A stretch of DNA of 64,000 nt from contig CBDFJZ010000008.1 of assembly GCA_965248675.1 (NCBI GenBank), positions 1,612,001 through 1,676,000 of the forward strand, given 5' to 3'. The position numbers and the translations under genes are program-made. Below the pieces are notes generated by a model. It saw only the letters and a program-made list of their open reading frames with translations, was not told the DNA's origin and did not search any database. Source of the DNA: UBA6627 sp965248675. Lineage in GTDB: Bacteria; Chloroflexota; Dehalococcoidia; UBA2979. Below, piece by piece: positions 33,980-42,947 of the stretch; within the stretch, counting starts at the first letter, position 1, and every line of letters starts with the position of its first letter.

Positions 33980-34626
33980 GTGGCTGACTTCGTCGAGCTG
34001 GAGCCGGGGATGCGCGTGCTGGTGCCTTCGCCCGAGGGCGTGATGCGGGCTACTTCAGCAGCACCGTGAGGCGGATCGATGATCGTGGACTGGTGATCGA
34101 CATTCCTCGGCAAGTCGGGGAGGATCTGCCGCTCCAGACGGGGCAGCGGATCAAGATGTTCGTGCAGATCCACAGCCGGATGTACGAGTTCGACAGCCGC
34201 GTCCGGCAGATCGAGTTCCAGCTGCTCCTCGACGAGCCCGGTGAGGCGAAGCATACCGAACGGCGCGCGTTCTTCCGCCTGCTGGTGACGATCCCCGGTC
34301 GCGTCTGGGTGATCACCGATGACCTGGAAGACGAACCGGAGCTCGAGGACGTGGCCGTCATCGACCTGTCTGGGGGCGGCGCCCGCATCCGCAGCGAAGG
34401 CGCGTTTCCGGTCGGCGCTGAGCTTGAGTTGCAGCTCTCGATCGACGGCTCGCCGTTGTGGCTGCGCGCGAGCGTCATTCGATCGTCCGAGAACGAGCAT
34501 GCCCGCGGCGCGGCGCGTCACGAAGCTCACTGTATGTTCACCGAGATCCGGCCCGCCGAGCAGGAGCGGATCGTGAAGTTCGTGTTCCAGAAGCAGCGCG
34601 AGTTCAGCCAGCGTGGGGTCGCCTGA
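33980..34626 (+). pseudogene. PilZ-domain (YcgR-like) c-di-GMP protein, -1 frameshift
   Basis: GTG 33980 gives V-A-D-F-V-E-L-E-P-G-M-R-V and leaves frame at 34046-34049. In the -1 frame it continues G-Y-F-S-S-T-V-R-R-I, a YcgR-like N-domain, then the PilZ domain with R-R-A-F-F-R and D-L-S-G-G-G-A-R. Both c-di-GMP contact motifs (R-x3-R, D-x-S-x2-G) are present. Adding one G (CGGG to CGGGG) repairs it. It would slow the motor when c-di-GMP is high. Confidence 0.8.
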
Positions 34627-34952
34627 TGGCGGTGCTGCGACTGGGACTGACGATCGCGGCGCTGGGCTTCCTGATCGCGACGATCGGCTCGGTCAGGGCA
34701 GGGTATCCCCTCGAAATCGCGCTGGTGCGCGGGCTGTTGTCGTTCATGGCGCTGTCGTTCGTTGCCTACCTCGGCGAGTTCGTCGTAGTGACTGTCCCAC
34801 CCGTAAATGCGGAAGCACCCCGGCGCGATCGTGGGGAAGGCACCGACGGCGGTGAGATCGTGTCAGCCGATGATAAGGACGAAGGCCCAACGCACCGGCC
34901 TGACGAGCCCGCGCGGCTGCCGGAACCGACTGATGAGCGGGAGGCGGCCTGA
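34626..34952 (+). CDS. Small membrane protein between pilZ and fliA, unknown function
   Basis: 108 residues; the ATG overlaps the previous TGA. Two spans (L-G-L-T-I-A-A-L-G-F and L-L-S-F-M-A-L-S-F-V-A-Y-L) are followed by a charged tail. No family recognised. Confidence 0.65.
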   Translation: MAVLRLGLTIAALGFLIATIGSVRAGYPLEIALVRGLLSFMALSFVAYLGEFVVVTVPPVNAEAPRRDRGEGTDGGEIVSADDKDEGPTHRPDEPARLPEPTDEREAA

Positions 34953-34969
34953 GATGAGGGATCGCGATC

Positions 34970-36145
34970 GTGGTCGATTCGACAGCTCGTGGCGGCAAGG
35001 CGCGAGGCGGCGGCGGCAAGGCGCGTGCCAAGGCGCCGTCGAAGTCGACCGCGGCGAAGTCGGCCCAGCCGAAGTCCGCCTCGTCAAAGACGAGCTCGAA
35101 AGCCGGTTCATCGGCTCGCTCGAAGGCCGCGGCGACGGCGAAGGCATCGAAGCAATCAGCGGCGAAGAAGAAGGCTCCGGCGGCCGCGAAGCGTAGCGCC
35201 GCCTCCAAGAAACAGAACACGACGCCAGCGGCGAAGGCGAAGACCTCGTCCGGGCGCAAGACATCGAAGCGGGCGGTGGGAGCGAAGCCGGTCGCGAGCG
35301 GGTCGGATGCGACGGCGACGAAGGGAACTCCAGAGCCAGTGACGCCGAACATCAGCGCGGAGAAACGGGCCCAGCAGGAGGCGAACCGCAAGCTCTGGGA
35401 GGCGTATGGCGCTTCCCGCAGCGAGGAGCTGCGTGAGGAGATCATCCTCCAGTACGCGCCGCTCGTGAAATACGTGATGGGACGGCTGGCGATCAGCCTG
35501 CCGGCGGTCCTGGATTACGAGGACATCCTCTCGTTCGGCACGATCGGCTTGATCGAGGCCGTCGAGCGCTTCGACTATCAAAAAGGCGTGAAGTTCGAGA
35601 CGTACGCGATCGCCCGCATCCGAGGCGCGATCATCGCTGCGCTGCGCTCGCTCGACCGCCTCCCGCGCTCGGTTCGTCAGAAAGCGAAAGACGCCGGGCG
35701 GGCGCTGGTCGACCTGGCCGAGGGCCTGGGCCGCGACCCTACGGACGAGGAGGTCGCGGAAGCGATGGGTCTGACGATCCAGGCGTACCGCAAGCACCTG
35801 ATCGACGCGTCGTGGGTCACGGTCAGCCTCGACACGATGGGAACCAGCAACGACGGCGAAGAGGACGCCGGTGGGGCGGCACTCGGGATCGCCGATCCGG
35901 ACGACGAGGACTTCAGCGTCGGCCTCGAGCAGCAGGAGCTGGTCGGGGAGCTAGCGGGGGCGATCCGGGAATTACCCGAGCGCGAACAGCTCATCCTTTC
36001 TCTTTACTACAAGGAGGAGCTGACGATGCGCGAGGTGAGCCAGGTGCTCAGCATCTCTGAATCACGCGTCTGCCAGCTTCACGCGCGGGCGCTCACGCGG
36101 CTGCGCGGCAGTATCGCTTGGATCCAGGAGGGCCGTGCCGCGTGA
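34970..36145 (+). CDS. fliA: Flagellar sigma factor FliA (sigma-28) with a histone-like N-terminal tail
   Basis: 391 residues; normal FliA is about 240. Residues 1-125 are Lys/Ala/Ser rich (22 Lys in the first 110) and resemble histone H1 or the tails of actinobacterial HupB. From about 128 the protein is a standard sigma-28: region 2 with Y-E-D-I-L-S-F-G-T-I-G-L and F-E-T-Y-A-I-A-R-I-R-G, region 3, and region 4 with L-P-E-R-E-Q-L-I-L-S-L-Y-Y and S-E-S-R-V-C-Q-L-H. It transcribes late flagellar genes and is held by FlgM (38958). The GTG start lacks a clear ribosome site, but no internal start lies before the sigma core with a better one. Confidence 0.9.
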   Translation: MVDSTARGGKARGGGGKARAKAPSKSTAAKSAQPKSASSKTSSKAGSSARSKAAATAKASKQSAAKKKAPAAAKRSAASKKQNTTPAAKAKTSSGRKTSKRAVGAKPVASGSDATATKGTPEPVTPNISAEKRAQQEANRKLWEAYGASRSEELREEIILQYAPLVKYVMGRLAISLPAVLDYEDILSFGTIGLIEAVERFDYQKGVKFETYAIARIRGAIIAALRSLDRLPRSVRQKAKDAGRALVDLAEGLGRDPTDEEVAEAMGLTIQAYRKHLIDASWVTVSLDTMGTSNDGEEDAGGAALGIADPDDEDFSVGLEQQELVGELAGAIRELPEREQLILSLYYKEELTMREVSQVLSISESRVCQLHARALTRLRGSIAWIQEGRAA

Positions 36146-36636
36146 CCGTTTCGCCTTCGGTGCTGCTCGTCAGCATCGCGATCGGCGTCCCACTGATGTT
36201 GCTGGCGCTCGGAGTGCTGTACCACGCGTACCTCCTCGGCCGGCAGCCGGTGGACCTCGACACCCACGTGCAGCAGCTGGCGATCGATCCCAGCGAGGTC
36301 ATGCGCGGGCTACAACGCTCGATGAACGACATCCGCGGCGAACTGACCCGACAGCGCGCGTCGCTGCGCGACATGCTCAGCGACCCGCAGCCGGCCACGG
36401 CCGCGACCGCGGCGTCCGCTCCGGCCGCGATGCCCGAGCCCACGGCGCCGATTCCGCTCCCGCCGATCCTCCCGATCGACCGGACCGCCGGTGAGCTGCG
36501 GGGCGCGGTGCACGATCTGGCGGCGGAGGGGCTCTCCGACCGCTCGATCGCGCGGCGCCTGCGAATCGGCCTCGAAGAGGTGCGACTGGCCCGCGCCAGC
36601 GGCGGCGGACCGAGGCGCGCCGGTTCTGGATGCTGA
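36142..36636 (+). CDS. SwrB/DUF6115-like protein downstream of fliA
   Basis: 164 residues from GTG 36142. One N-terminal span, then a coiled region, a Pro/Ala linker and a C-terminal helix-turn-helix-like end (G-L-S-D-R-S-I-A-R-R-L-R-I-G). The same layout and the same position just after the flagellar sigma gene are found in Bacillus SwrB, which activates flagellar assembly. The match is by architecture and context, not by strong sequence identity. Confidence 0.55.
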   Translation: MTVSPSVLLVSIAIGVPLMLLALGVLYHAYLLGRQPVDLDTHVQQLAIDPSEVMRGLQRSMNDIRGELTRQRASLRDMLSDPQPATAATAASAPAAMPEPTAPIPLPPILPIDRTAGELRGAVHDLAAEGLSDRSIARRLRIGLEEVRLARASGGGPRRAGSGC

Positions 36637-37235
36637 TCGTCGTGATCGCGACCGCGACGCTGCTCGCGGTGCTCGGACCGTTCGCGGGCACGGCCCGCAG
36701 CAACGGGGTGCCGACGCTCGTCGACCTGACCTACATCGACCTGTCGAACAGCGGTCCGGAGACCGCTACGGGGGTCGCGGAGCTGATCTTCGCGGAGGGG
36801 ATCGTGCGCGTCGACGCGGAAGGGCTGCCGACGCTCAGCGGCGAACTGTACCAGGGCTGGCTCGTGAATTCGGAAGCCGGCGACGCGATCGCCGCCGGGC
36901 GGTTCAACGCCGACGCTGACGGGATGGTCAGCTACCAGGGCACGCTCCCGCCGATCGCGGAGTTCGGCTTCGACCTCTTCATCCTGACCATCGAGCCGCA
37001 GCCGGACGACGCGCCACAGCCGACGGAGCAGCGTTCGATCGGCGGCTATTTCACGTTGATCGGCGTGCCCGGTCCCGATGGGTCGGACGCCGAGACGGCG
37101 CTGAACCAGCCAGGCGAGCTGCCCGCGACCGGAGACTTCACGCTGAGGACCGACGTGATCCGCGTCGGGACGCTGACCATCCTGATGGGCCTGTCCGTGT
37201 TCGTGGCGGTCCGGCTGGGTCGGAGGAACGCATGA
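36630..37235 (+). CDS. RskA-like domain protein with C-terminal L-P-A-T-G and membrane span
   Basis: 201 residues. The central region (L-Y-Q-G-W-L-V-N, G-R-F-N-A-D-A-D-G, F-I-L-T-I-E-P) follows the anti-sigma RskA extracellular pattern. The end has L-P-A-T-G, 13 residues, a hydrophobic span and R-R-N-A, a layout like a sortase signal. Overlaps its neighbours at both ends. Function unknown. Confidence 0.55.
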   Translation: MLIVVIATATLLAVLGPFAGTARSNGVPTLVDLTYIDLSNSGPETATGVAELIFAEGIVRVDAEGLPTLSGELYQGWLVNSEAGDAIAAGRFNADADGMVSYQGTLPPIAEFGFDLFILTIEPQPDDAPQPTEQRSIGGYFTLIGVPGPDGSDAETALNQPGELPATGDFTLRTDVIRVGTLTILMGLSVFVAVRLGRRNA

Positions 37236-38059
37236 TTCGAGGCCTCTACACGGCGGCGTCCGGGATGGTGAACGGGCTGCGGATGCAGGAGACCGTCGCC
37301 GAGAACATCGCGAACCTCGGGACGCCCGGCTACAAGGGCGAGCGCTCCGGAATCAACGAGTTCAGCGGCGTGCTCGCGCGCACGATTGGACCCTCGAGCT
37401 CGCCGCTGCCGCTGGCCGTCCAGCGCGTCCTCGGGCGGGTCGGCACCGGCGCCTACGTCGACGAGCGGGAGACGGTGCTCACCGAGGGCGTGGAGCGGAA
37501 GACCGACCTGCCGCTGGACGTGATGATCCGCGGCGACGGCTTCTTCCAGATCGCGACTGATGATGGGCTCCGGTTCACGCGCGACGGCCACTTCGGCCGC
37601 GACGCGAACAACACGCTGGTCACCGCCGACGGGCAGACGATCCTCGGTGATGACGGGAACCCGATCACGATCAACACCGACGACGTGCGGATCCTGCCAA
37701 ACGGCGAGCTGCTGGTGACGACCGAGGTCGACGTGACGCAGCCCGACGGCACCGTGGCGAAGGAGGTCACCGAGGTGGTGATCGGGAAGCTGGCGGTGGT
37801 GCGGATCGACGCCGAGGACCTGGTCCGGTCCGGTGGCTCGCGGTTCACCCTGGTACCGGGGGCCGGGACGACCGCGGTGGCGCTGGGTGACGACGCGCTG
37901 ATCGTGCAGGGGGCGCTGGAACAGACCAACGTCGACCTGGCGAGCACATCCACCGATCTGATGTCGCTGGCCCGCCTCTACAGCTCGAATCAGCAGGTGT
38001 TCTCGGCGCTCAACGAGTCGCTGCAGCTGGCCGTCCGCGATATCGGCCGGGTGGGGTAG
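37232..38059 (+). CDS. Flagellar basal-body rod protein, FlgF/FlgG family
   Basis: 275 residues, intact. M-I-R-G-L-Y-T-A-A-S-G-M is the family opening; N-I-A-N-L-G-T-P-G-Y-K follows, and the C-terminus has the matching S-T-D-L-M-S-L-A-R-L-Y helix. It builds the rod. Followed by a second, broken member. Confidence 0.88.
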   Translation: MIRGLYTAASGMVNGLRMQETVAENIANLGTPGYKGERSGINEFSGVLARTIGPSSSPLPLAVQRVLGRVGTGAYVDERETVLTEGVERKTDLPLDVMIRGDGFFQIATDDGLRFTRDGHFGRDANNTLVTADGQTILGDDGNPITINTDDVRILPNGELLVTTEVDVTQPDGTVAKEVTEVVIGKLAVVRIDAEDLVRSGGSRFTLVPGAGTTAVALGDDALIVQGALEQTNVDLASTSTDLMSLARLYSSNQQVFSALNESLQLAVRDIGRVG

Positions 38060-38065
38060 GGCGCG

Positions 38066-38891
38066 ATGACGACCTGGTCACTGGACGCGGCGCGGAGCGG
38101 CATCGTCGCCCAGCAGCGCAACCTCGAGTTGATCGCGAACAACCTCGCGAACGTGAATACGACCGGTTACAAGTCCGCGCAGATGCACTTCCAGGACGTG
38201 TTCGACGCCTCGGAAATCCTGGCGGTGCTGAACGGCGAGGTGGTACCGGACGGCGAGCTCAGCGCCTCGTCGGGGGTCGATGTCGCCGGCGTGACGCGCG
38301 ATCTCGCCCAGGGCACGATCCGGCCGACCGATCGCCAGCTCGACTTCGCGGTGATCGGCACCGGCTACTTCCGAATCAGCATCGACGCCGACACGATCGG
38401 CTACACGCGCGACGGCGTGTTCGTGCTCGACGACGGCGACAACAACCTCCTCACCCAGTCCGGCTACTCCGTGGAGCCGGGCCTCGATCTGCCAATCGAC
38501 TTCAGCGAGATGCGGATCTCCGCGGATGGCAGCGTCACGGTGATCCGTCCGCAGACCCAGGCGGAGCTCGATGCGCTGCCGCCGGACGCGCCGCGCGATG
38601 GGATTCGCGTGACGGTCGGCCGGATCGGCCTGACCCGCTTCGTGAACCCCGGGCCTCGAGTCGATCGGCGAGAGCTTGTTCCAGGCGACGGCCGAGTCGC
38701 AGGACCCGATCGACGGCTTCCCCGGCGAGGACGGTATGGGCGAGGTGCTCAGCGGCTGGCTGGAGTCATCGAACGTGGACATCGCCACGGAGATGACCTC
38801 GTTGGTCCTCGCGTCGCGTGCGTACCAGCTCAACATCGTGGCCTACCAGACGCTGGAGCAGATGCTCTCGGACGCCAACCAGCTGGTCTAA
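38066..38891 (+). pseudogene. flgG: FlgG-family rod protein, +1 frameshift
   Basis: First frame: N-L-A-N-V-N-T-T-G-Y-K near the start and F-V-N-P at 38642-38650, then out of register. The +1 frame resumes G-L-E-S-I-G-E-S-L-F at 38652 and ends with N-V-D-I-A-T-E-M-T-S-L, the normal C-terminal helix. Related proteins have N-P-x-G-L here, so two bases were probably lost (or one gained) at 38648-38652. Confidence 0.85.
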
Positions 38892-38892
38892 G

Positions 38893-38906
38893 CCCGCCAG
38901 GGCGGG
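38893..38906 (+). terminator. Hairpin between flgG and flgM
   Basis: CCCGCC-AG-GGCGGG starts one base after the flgG stop. It could separate flgG from flgM expression; no T tract. Confidence 0.4.
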
Positions 38907-38957
38907 ACCAGATGGGTGCGTCCGCCCGAACTCGTTCACACACGCAAGGAAGCGAAC

Positions 38958-39266
38958 GTGATTCAGCCGATTCGTCCCCAGGATGCCTCCGGCGTCTATC
39001 AGCGCCAGGTCGAACAGGCGTCCGAAGCCGCCTCGGGGCGGCGCGGCGCCAAAGGCGTTGGGCGCGCGTCGGGTCCGCGCCACGACCAGGTGCAGGTATC
39101 GCCTCGGGCACGGCAGCTGCGGCGCGTGATGGAGGTGATGCCGGAGGTCAGCGACGTGCGTTCGGCGCGTGTGGCGGAGCTTCAGGCCCAGATCGAGTCC
39201 GGCCACTACGAGGTGGACGCGACGCAGGTCGCGCGGCGCCTGCTCGAGGACGGTCTCGCGCTGTGA
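38958..39266 (+). CDS. flgM: Anti-sigma-28 factor FlgM
   Basis: 102 residues from GTG 38958 with GGA upstream. The end has the FlgM sigma-binding helix pattern: V-R-S-A-R-V-A-E-L-Q-A-Q-I-E-S-G-H-Y and a terminal V-A-R-R-L-L. It holds FliA inactive until exported. GTGA overlap with flgN. Confidence 0.85.
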   Translation: MIQPIRPQDASGVYQRQVEQASEAASGRRGAKGVGRASGPRHDQVQVSPRARQLRRVMEVMPEVSDVRSARVAELQAQIESGHYEVDATQVARRLLEDGLAL

Positions 39267-39841
39267 ACGCCGGCGACGAGCAGCAGGTGGCCGGAGACGA
39301 ACGCGCTCGCGAGCTGACGGCGGCGGAGATGCACGACTTCCAGATCTGCGCCGAGGCGCTCGATGACGTGCTCTGCGCCGAGCGAGACATTTACGTCTCG
39401 ATGCTCGAGCTGACGACGCGGGAAGAGGTCGCGATCGTCGGCGACGACGTCGAGGAGCTGACGGAGATCGTCGACGAGAAGCAGTTGCTGATCGATCACC
39501 TGAACGCGCTGGAGACGGAGCGTATGACGGCGCTGGTGGCGATCGGGCTGGCGACCGATCTCGACACGCAGACCGTGGCGCTGAGCCAGATCGCCGCCCG
39601 CCTGCCGATCGCCGACGGGCGGCGGCTGCTGGAGAACGGGGTCACGCTACGCACGCAGGCGCGGGCGCTGGAGCAGGCGAACCTGCGGAACGAGCGGTTG
39701 CTGCACGGCAGTCGCGAGCTGATCGATCGCTGGCTGCAGTACCTGTACCAGGTGCTGAGCACCCACATCTACACGGCCGATGGGCGGTTCGATTCCCAGA
39801 ACGGTCCGCGCTCACTCGACCGGTCGGCGTGGGAGCCCGGG
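39263..39841 (+). pseudogene. flgN: FlgN export chaperone that has lost its stop codon
   Basis: 193 residues from GTG 39263, mostly long helices (E-E-V-A-I-V-G-D-D-V-E-E-L, L-L-I-D-H-L-N-A-L-E), as in FlgN, which guards FlgK and FlgL before export. No stop separates it from flgK; TGG at 39830-39832 is where a TAG or TGA would fit, and GGGAG at the same spot is the flgK ribosome site. As written, a FlgN-FlgK fusion is encoded. Confidence 0.65.
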
Positions 39842-41018
39842 ATGGCACTGTCGGTCGGCCTCAACACGGCGATGCGCGCGCTGATCACCCAGGCGCAGGC
39901 GATGGATGTGACCTCGCACAACATCGCGAACCTGAACAACGATTGGGTACACGCGTCAGCGTCCGCACCTGGAGGCGGTCGCGCCGGTCGGCTTTCCGCC
40001 GACGGGCGGGGGCGTCGAGATGCAAAGCGTCGAGCGGGTCCGCGACCTGTTCCTGGACCTGCAGCTGCGGATGGAGAGCAGTTCAGAGGGCAGCTACCGC
40101 GTGCAGGCGGATTCGCTGGCGCTTGCGGAGCTGGCGCTCGGAGAGCCGGGCGAGGGTGGCATCCGTCAGCTGCTCGCCTCGTTCTTCAACGCCTGGCGCG
40201 ATCTCGCCAACGCGCCCGAGCAGTCGGCGGCCCGGCAGGCGGTGGTGCAGACGGGGACGTCGCTGGCGCTCGCTTCGCAGCGGGTCGCCCGCACCTTCAA
40301 CACGCTGCGCAACGACGCTGACGACCGGGTGGCGCTGCTGGTTGACGAGATGAACGTTCTGGGCGCGGAGATCGCGGGCCTGAACGAACAGATCATGACC
40401 CTGCGCGCGTCGGGCGACGCCGCCTCGGACCTCTCGGACCGCCGCGACCTCGCGCTCGACCGTCTGGCACAGATCGCCGACATCCACTACGCCGAGGACC
40501 AGAACGGCCGCGTCGACGTGTACATCGCGGGGCGTGCGCTGGTGAGCGGCACGAACTCGGGCCAGATGTACGTGGATCCGAACATCGCCAACAACAACTA
40601 CTTCGACGTGCGCTGGCAGACCGACAACGCGCTGGCTCAGTTCGGCTCGGGCGAGATGCAGGGACTGCTGATCCAGCGCGACACCGATCTCCCGGCCCGC
40701 CTGGCGGACTTCAACACGCTGATCGCGCAGCTGGTGACCGACATCAACGCGGTGCACGCGGCCGGCTTCGCGGCCGACGGCGTCACCACCGCCACGCCGT
40801 TCTTCGCGGGCACCGACGCGCGAGATACGCGCGGGGTCGCCGAGTCGCAACAGCTCCTGCTGGGTCGGATCGAGAACGTCCGTCAGAGCATCTCCGGCGT
40901 CAACCTCGATGAGGAGCTGGTGCAGATGGTGCAGTTCCAGCGGGCGTACGAGGCGGCGGCGCAGATCATCCGGATGATCGACGAGATGCTCGATCACCTG
41001 ATTAACCGGACGATCTGA
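39842..41018 (+). pseudogene. flgK: FlgK hook-filament junction protein, +1 frameshift
   Basis: ATG 39842 gives L-N-T-A-M-R-A-L and S-H-N-I-A-N-L-N-N-D, then one extra T at 39943-39944 breaks the frame. The +1 frame reads G-Y-T-R-Q-R and continues to the normal end with V-Q-M-V-Q-F-Q-R-A-Y-E-A-A-A-Q. At about 391 residues it is short for FlgK. Stop overlaps the flgL start. Confidence 0.85.
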
Positions 41019-41905
41019 TGCGGATCAGCCACCAGGCCGTCGCCCAGCGCCTCCTGCGCGAGATCGCGACCGGACAAGAGGCGTTGTTCGAGACACAGGA
41101 ACGGCTGGCGTCCGGGCGGAAGATCTCGAAGCCCTCGGACGATCCGTTTGGCCTGAGCCGCACGCTGGCGGCGCGGACCGACCTCGATCTGGGCGCGCAG
41201 TGGCAGCGAAACGTCACCGTGGCCAACGACGACCTGGGGTTGAGCGAAGCGCTGCTGACGAACCTCGGGGATCTGTTGCAGCGTGCGCAGGAACTGGCGA
41301 CCCAGGGCGCGAACGGCGCGCTGACCGCTGATGCGCGGAACCAGATTGGCTTCGAGATCTCGCGCTTGCTGACCGAAGCGATCGCGATCGGGAACAGCTC
41401 GTTCGGGGGGCGCCACATCTTCGCCGGACATCAGACCGGTGTGCCGCCCTTCGTCGAGGACGTGCCCGGGAACCCGACGTTGGTGACCTACGTGGGCGAC
41501 GCGGGGGTGATTGAGCGCGAGATCGGACCGGGCGAGCTGATCCAGGTCAACATCCCCGGGAACGCGCTCTTCAGCGGGATCTACACGACGCTGATGCAGC
41601 TGCGCGACGATCTGTTCGCGGACGACCAGGCAGCGGTGAATCTGGGTTCGGGCAACGTCTCGGCTGACCTCGATCGCGTGATTCAGTTCCGCGGCGACAT
41701 CGGCGCCAAGATGCGGCAAGCCGGCGTGGCCCGAACGCGGATGGAGGACGGCGAACTCCGGCTGCGGTCGTTGATCGCCAGTTTCGAGGAAGCCGATCTG
41801 GCGGAGAGCCTGGTCGAGCTGCAGATGCGCGATACGGCCTTGAACGCGGCGCTTGGCGCCGTTGGCCGGACGTTGAACACGAGCCTGTTGGACTTCTTGC
41901 GTTAG
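41018..41905 (+). CDS. flgL: Hook-filament junction protein FlgL
   Basis: 295 residues, intact. N-terminal flagellin-like helix (L-A-S-G-R-K-I-S-K-P-S-D-D-P) and C-terminal helix ending L-L-D-F-L-R. It links the hook to the filament. TGATG overlap with flgK. Confidence 0.93.
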   Translation: MRISHQAVAQRLLREIATGQEALFETQERLASGRKISKPSDDPFGLSRTLAARTDLDLGAQWQRNVTVANDDLGLSEALLTNLGDLLQRAQELATQGANGALTADARNQIGFEISRLLTEAIAIGNSSFGGRHIFAGHQTGVPPFVEDVPGNPTLVTYVGDAGVIEREIGPGELIQVNIPGNALFSGIYTTLMQLRDDLFADDQAAVNLGSGNVSADLDRVIQFRGDIGAKMRQAGVARTRMEDGELRLRSLIASFEEADLAESLVELQMRDTALNAALGAVGRTLNTSLLDFLR

Positions 41906-41957
41906 CAACCGGCCGGCGAGCCCGACCGGGCGAATCCGGTCGGAGAAGGATCGAATC

Positions 41958-42413
41958 ATGAAGTTGACGACCCACCTGCTGGGGACGGAGGAGACGGTGG
42001 ACGTCTCCCCGCAGCAGATTTTCTCGTTCGATCCACCGCTCGGCGGTCTCGAGGAACTGCGGCGCTACGCGCTGCTGGTCGAGGGCGACGACGCGCCGGT
42101 CGAGTGGATGCAGTCCGTCGACGACGAGAACGTGGCGCTGCCGCTGTTGGAGCCCTTCCTCTTCGAGCCCGACTACGGGTTCGAGCTTCCCGATCGCGAC
42201 GCCGAGGAGCTCGGGATGGAAACGCCGGAGGACGCCTTCGTCCGCTGCGTCCTGACGCTGCGTGCGGAGCCCGAGGAGATCACGGCGAACATGCTGGCGC
42301 TGATCGTGTTCTGCCGGCGCACCCACCTGGCGCGCCAGATCGTGCTGCAAGAATCCGACTACTCACTGCGACGTCCCGTGTTCTCGACGTTGGGTCTGGC
42401 GGCGAGCGCTTAG
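41958..42413 (+). CDS. fliW: Flagellar assembly factor FliW
   Basis: 151 residues. I-F-S-F-D-P-P-L-G-G-L near the start and A-N-M-L-A-L-I-V-F near the end fit FliW. It binds CsrA and flagellin as a three-partner switch; csrA is next. Confidence 0.9.
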   Translation: MKLTTHLLGTEETVDVSPQQIFSFDPPLGGLEELRRYALLVEGDDAPVEWMQSVDDENVALPLLEPFLFEPDYGFELPDRDAEELGMETPEDAFVRCVLTLRAEPEEITANMLALIVFCRRTHLARQIVLQESDYSLRRPVFSTLGLAASA

Positions 42414-42474
42414 GCACTCACCGCGCGGCGCGTACGCGCCGTCCCCCCAGCGCTCGAGTGGCAGGAGGCCCAAC

Positions 42475-42720
42475 GTGCTGATTCTGACCCGCAAGGTCGA
42501 ACAGGGCATCGTGATCAACAAGGACGTGGTGGTCCGCGTGCTGTCGATCGACGGAGAGCGCGTGAAGATCGGCATCGACGCCCCACGCTCGATTTCGGTG
42601 CTCCGCGAGGAGCTGCTGGACGAGGTGGCCGGCGAGAATCGCGAGGCGGCGTCGCGTCCCAGCGAGGGTGCGGATCAGCTGAAACGGCTGCGTCGGTCGT
42701 CGAAGCGGCCGCCGAAGTAG
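42475..42720 (+). CDS. csrA: Carbon storage regulator CsrA
   Basis: 81 residues from GTG 42475. M-L-I-L-T-R-K is the RNA-binding strand; V-K-I-G-I-D-A-P and V-L-R-E-E-L follow. A 20-residue basic tail (K-R-L-R-R-S-S-K-R) extends beyond the usual length. It blocks translation of flagellin mRNA unless FliW captures it. Its AGGAGG ribosome site also resembles a CsrA target. Confidence 0.95.
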   Translation: MLILTRKVEQGIVINKDVVVRVLSIDGERVKIGIDAPRSISVLREELLDEVAGENREAASRPSEGADQLKRLRRSSKRPPK

Positions 42721-42728
42721 CGCCGGGA

Positions 42729-42744
42729 GCCCGAGTTTGCGGGC
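42729..42744 (+). terminator. Hairpin after csrA
   Basis: GCCCG-AGTTTG-CGGGC starts nine bases past the csrA stop; a second hairpin GCCGGG-CCAA-CCCGGC is at 42821-42836. Neither has a T tract. They may end the flagellar transcript. Confidence 0.4.
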
Positions 42745-42887
42745 CTGAGACGGATCATAGTTCGTCTACACTTGGATCGCGGCGCGCCAATGGTCATCCG
42801 GCATCCTAGGGAGCGTAGGGGCCGGGCCAACCCGGCGACGTTCGTCGAAAAGAGCAAGTGGTGGGAGCGGTTGCGAACGACGACGGG

Positions 42888-42904
42888 GTCACCCTTGTGG
42901 TGAC
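42888..42904. promoter_or_regulatory. Inverted repeat upstream of the OmpR-type regulator
   Basis: GTCACC-CTTGT-GGTGAC, perfect six-base arms, ending 43 bases before the regulator start. A candidate operator for autoregulation. Confidence 0.35.
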
Positions 42905-42947
42905 TTGGCTCGGCCCCGACCTCCACCCCCCCATTCCCGGCGTACCC

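Noticed and set aside
39785..39797. tRNA T-loop-like GGTTCGATTCCC
   Set aside because: It lies inside flgN in frame, and no acceptor, D or anticodon stem pairs around it.
29460..41018. Programmed +1 frameshifting in flhB, flgG and flgK
   Set aside because: The three sites share no slippery codon or stimulatory structure, and flgK is explained by one extra T. Other genes carry -1 shifts and stops.
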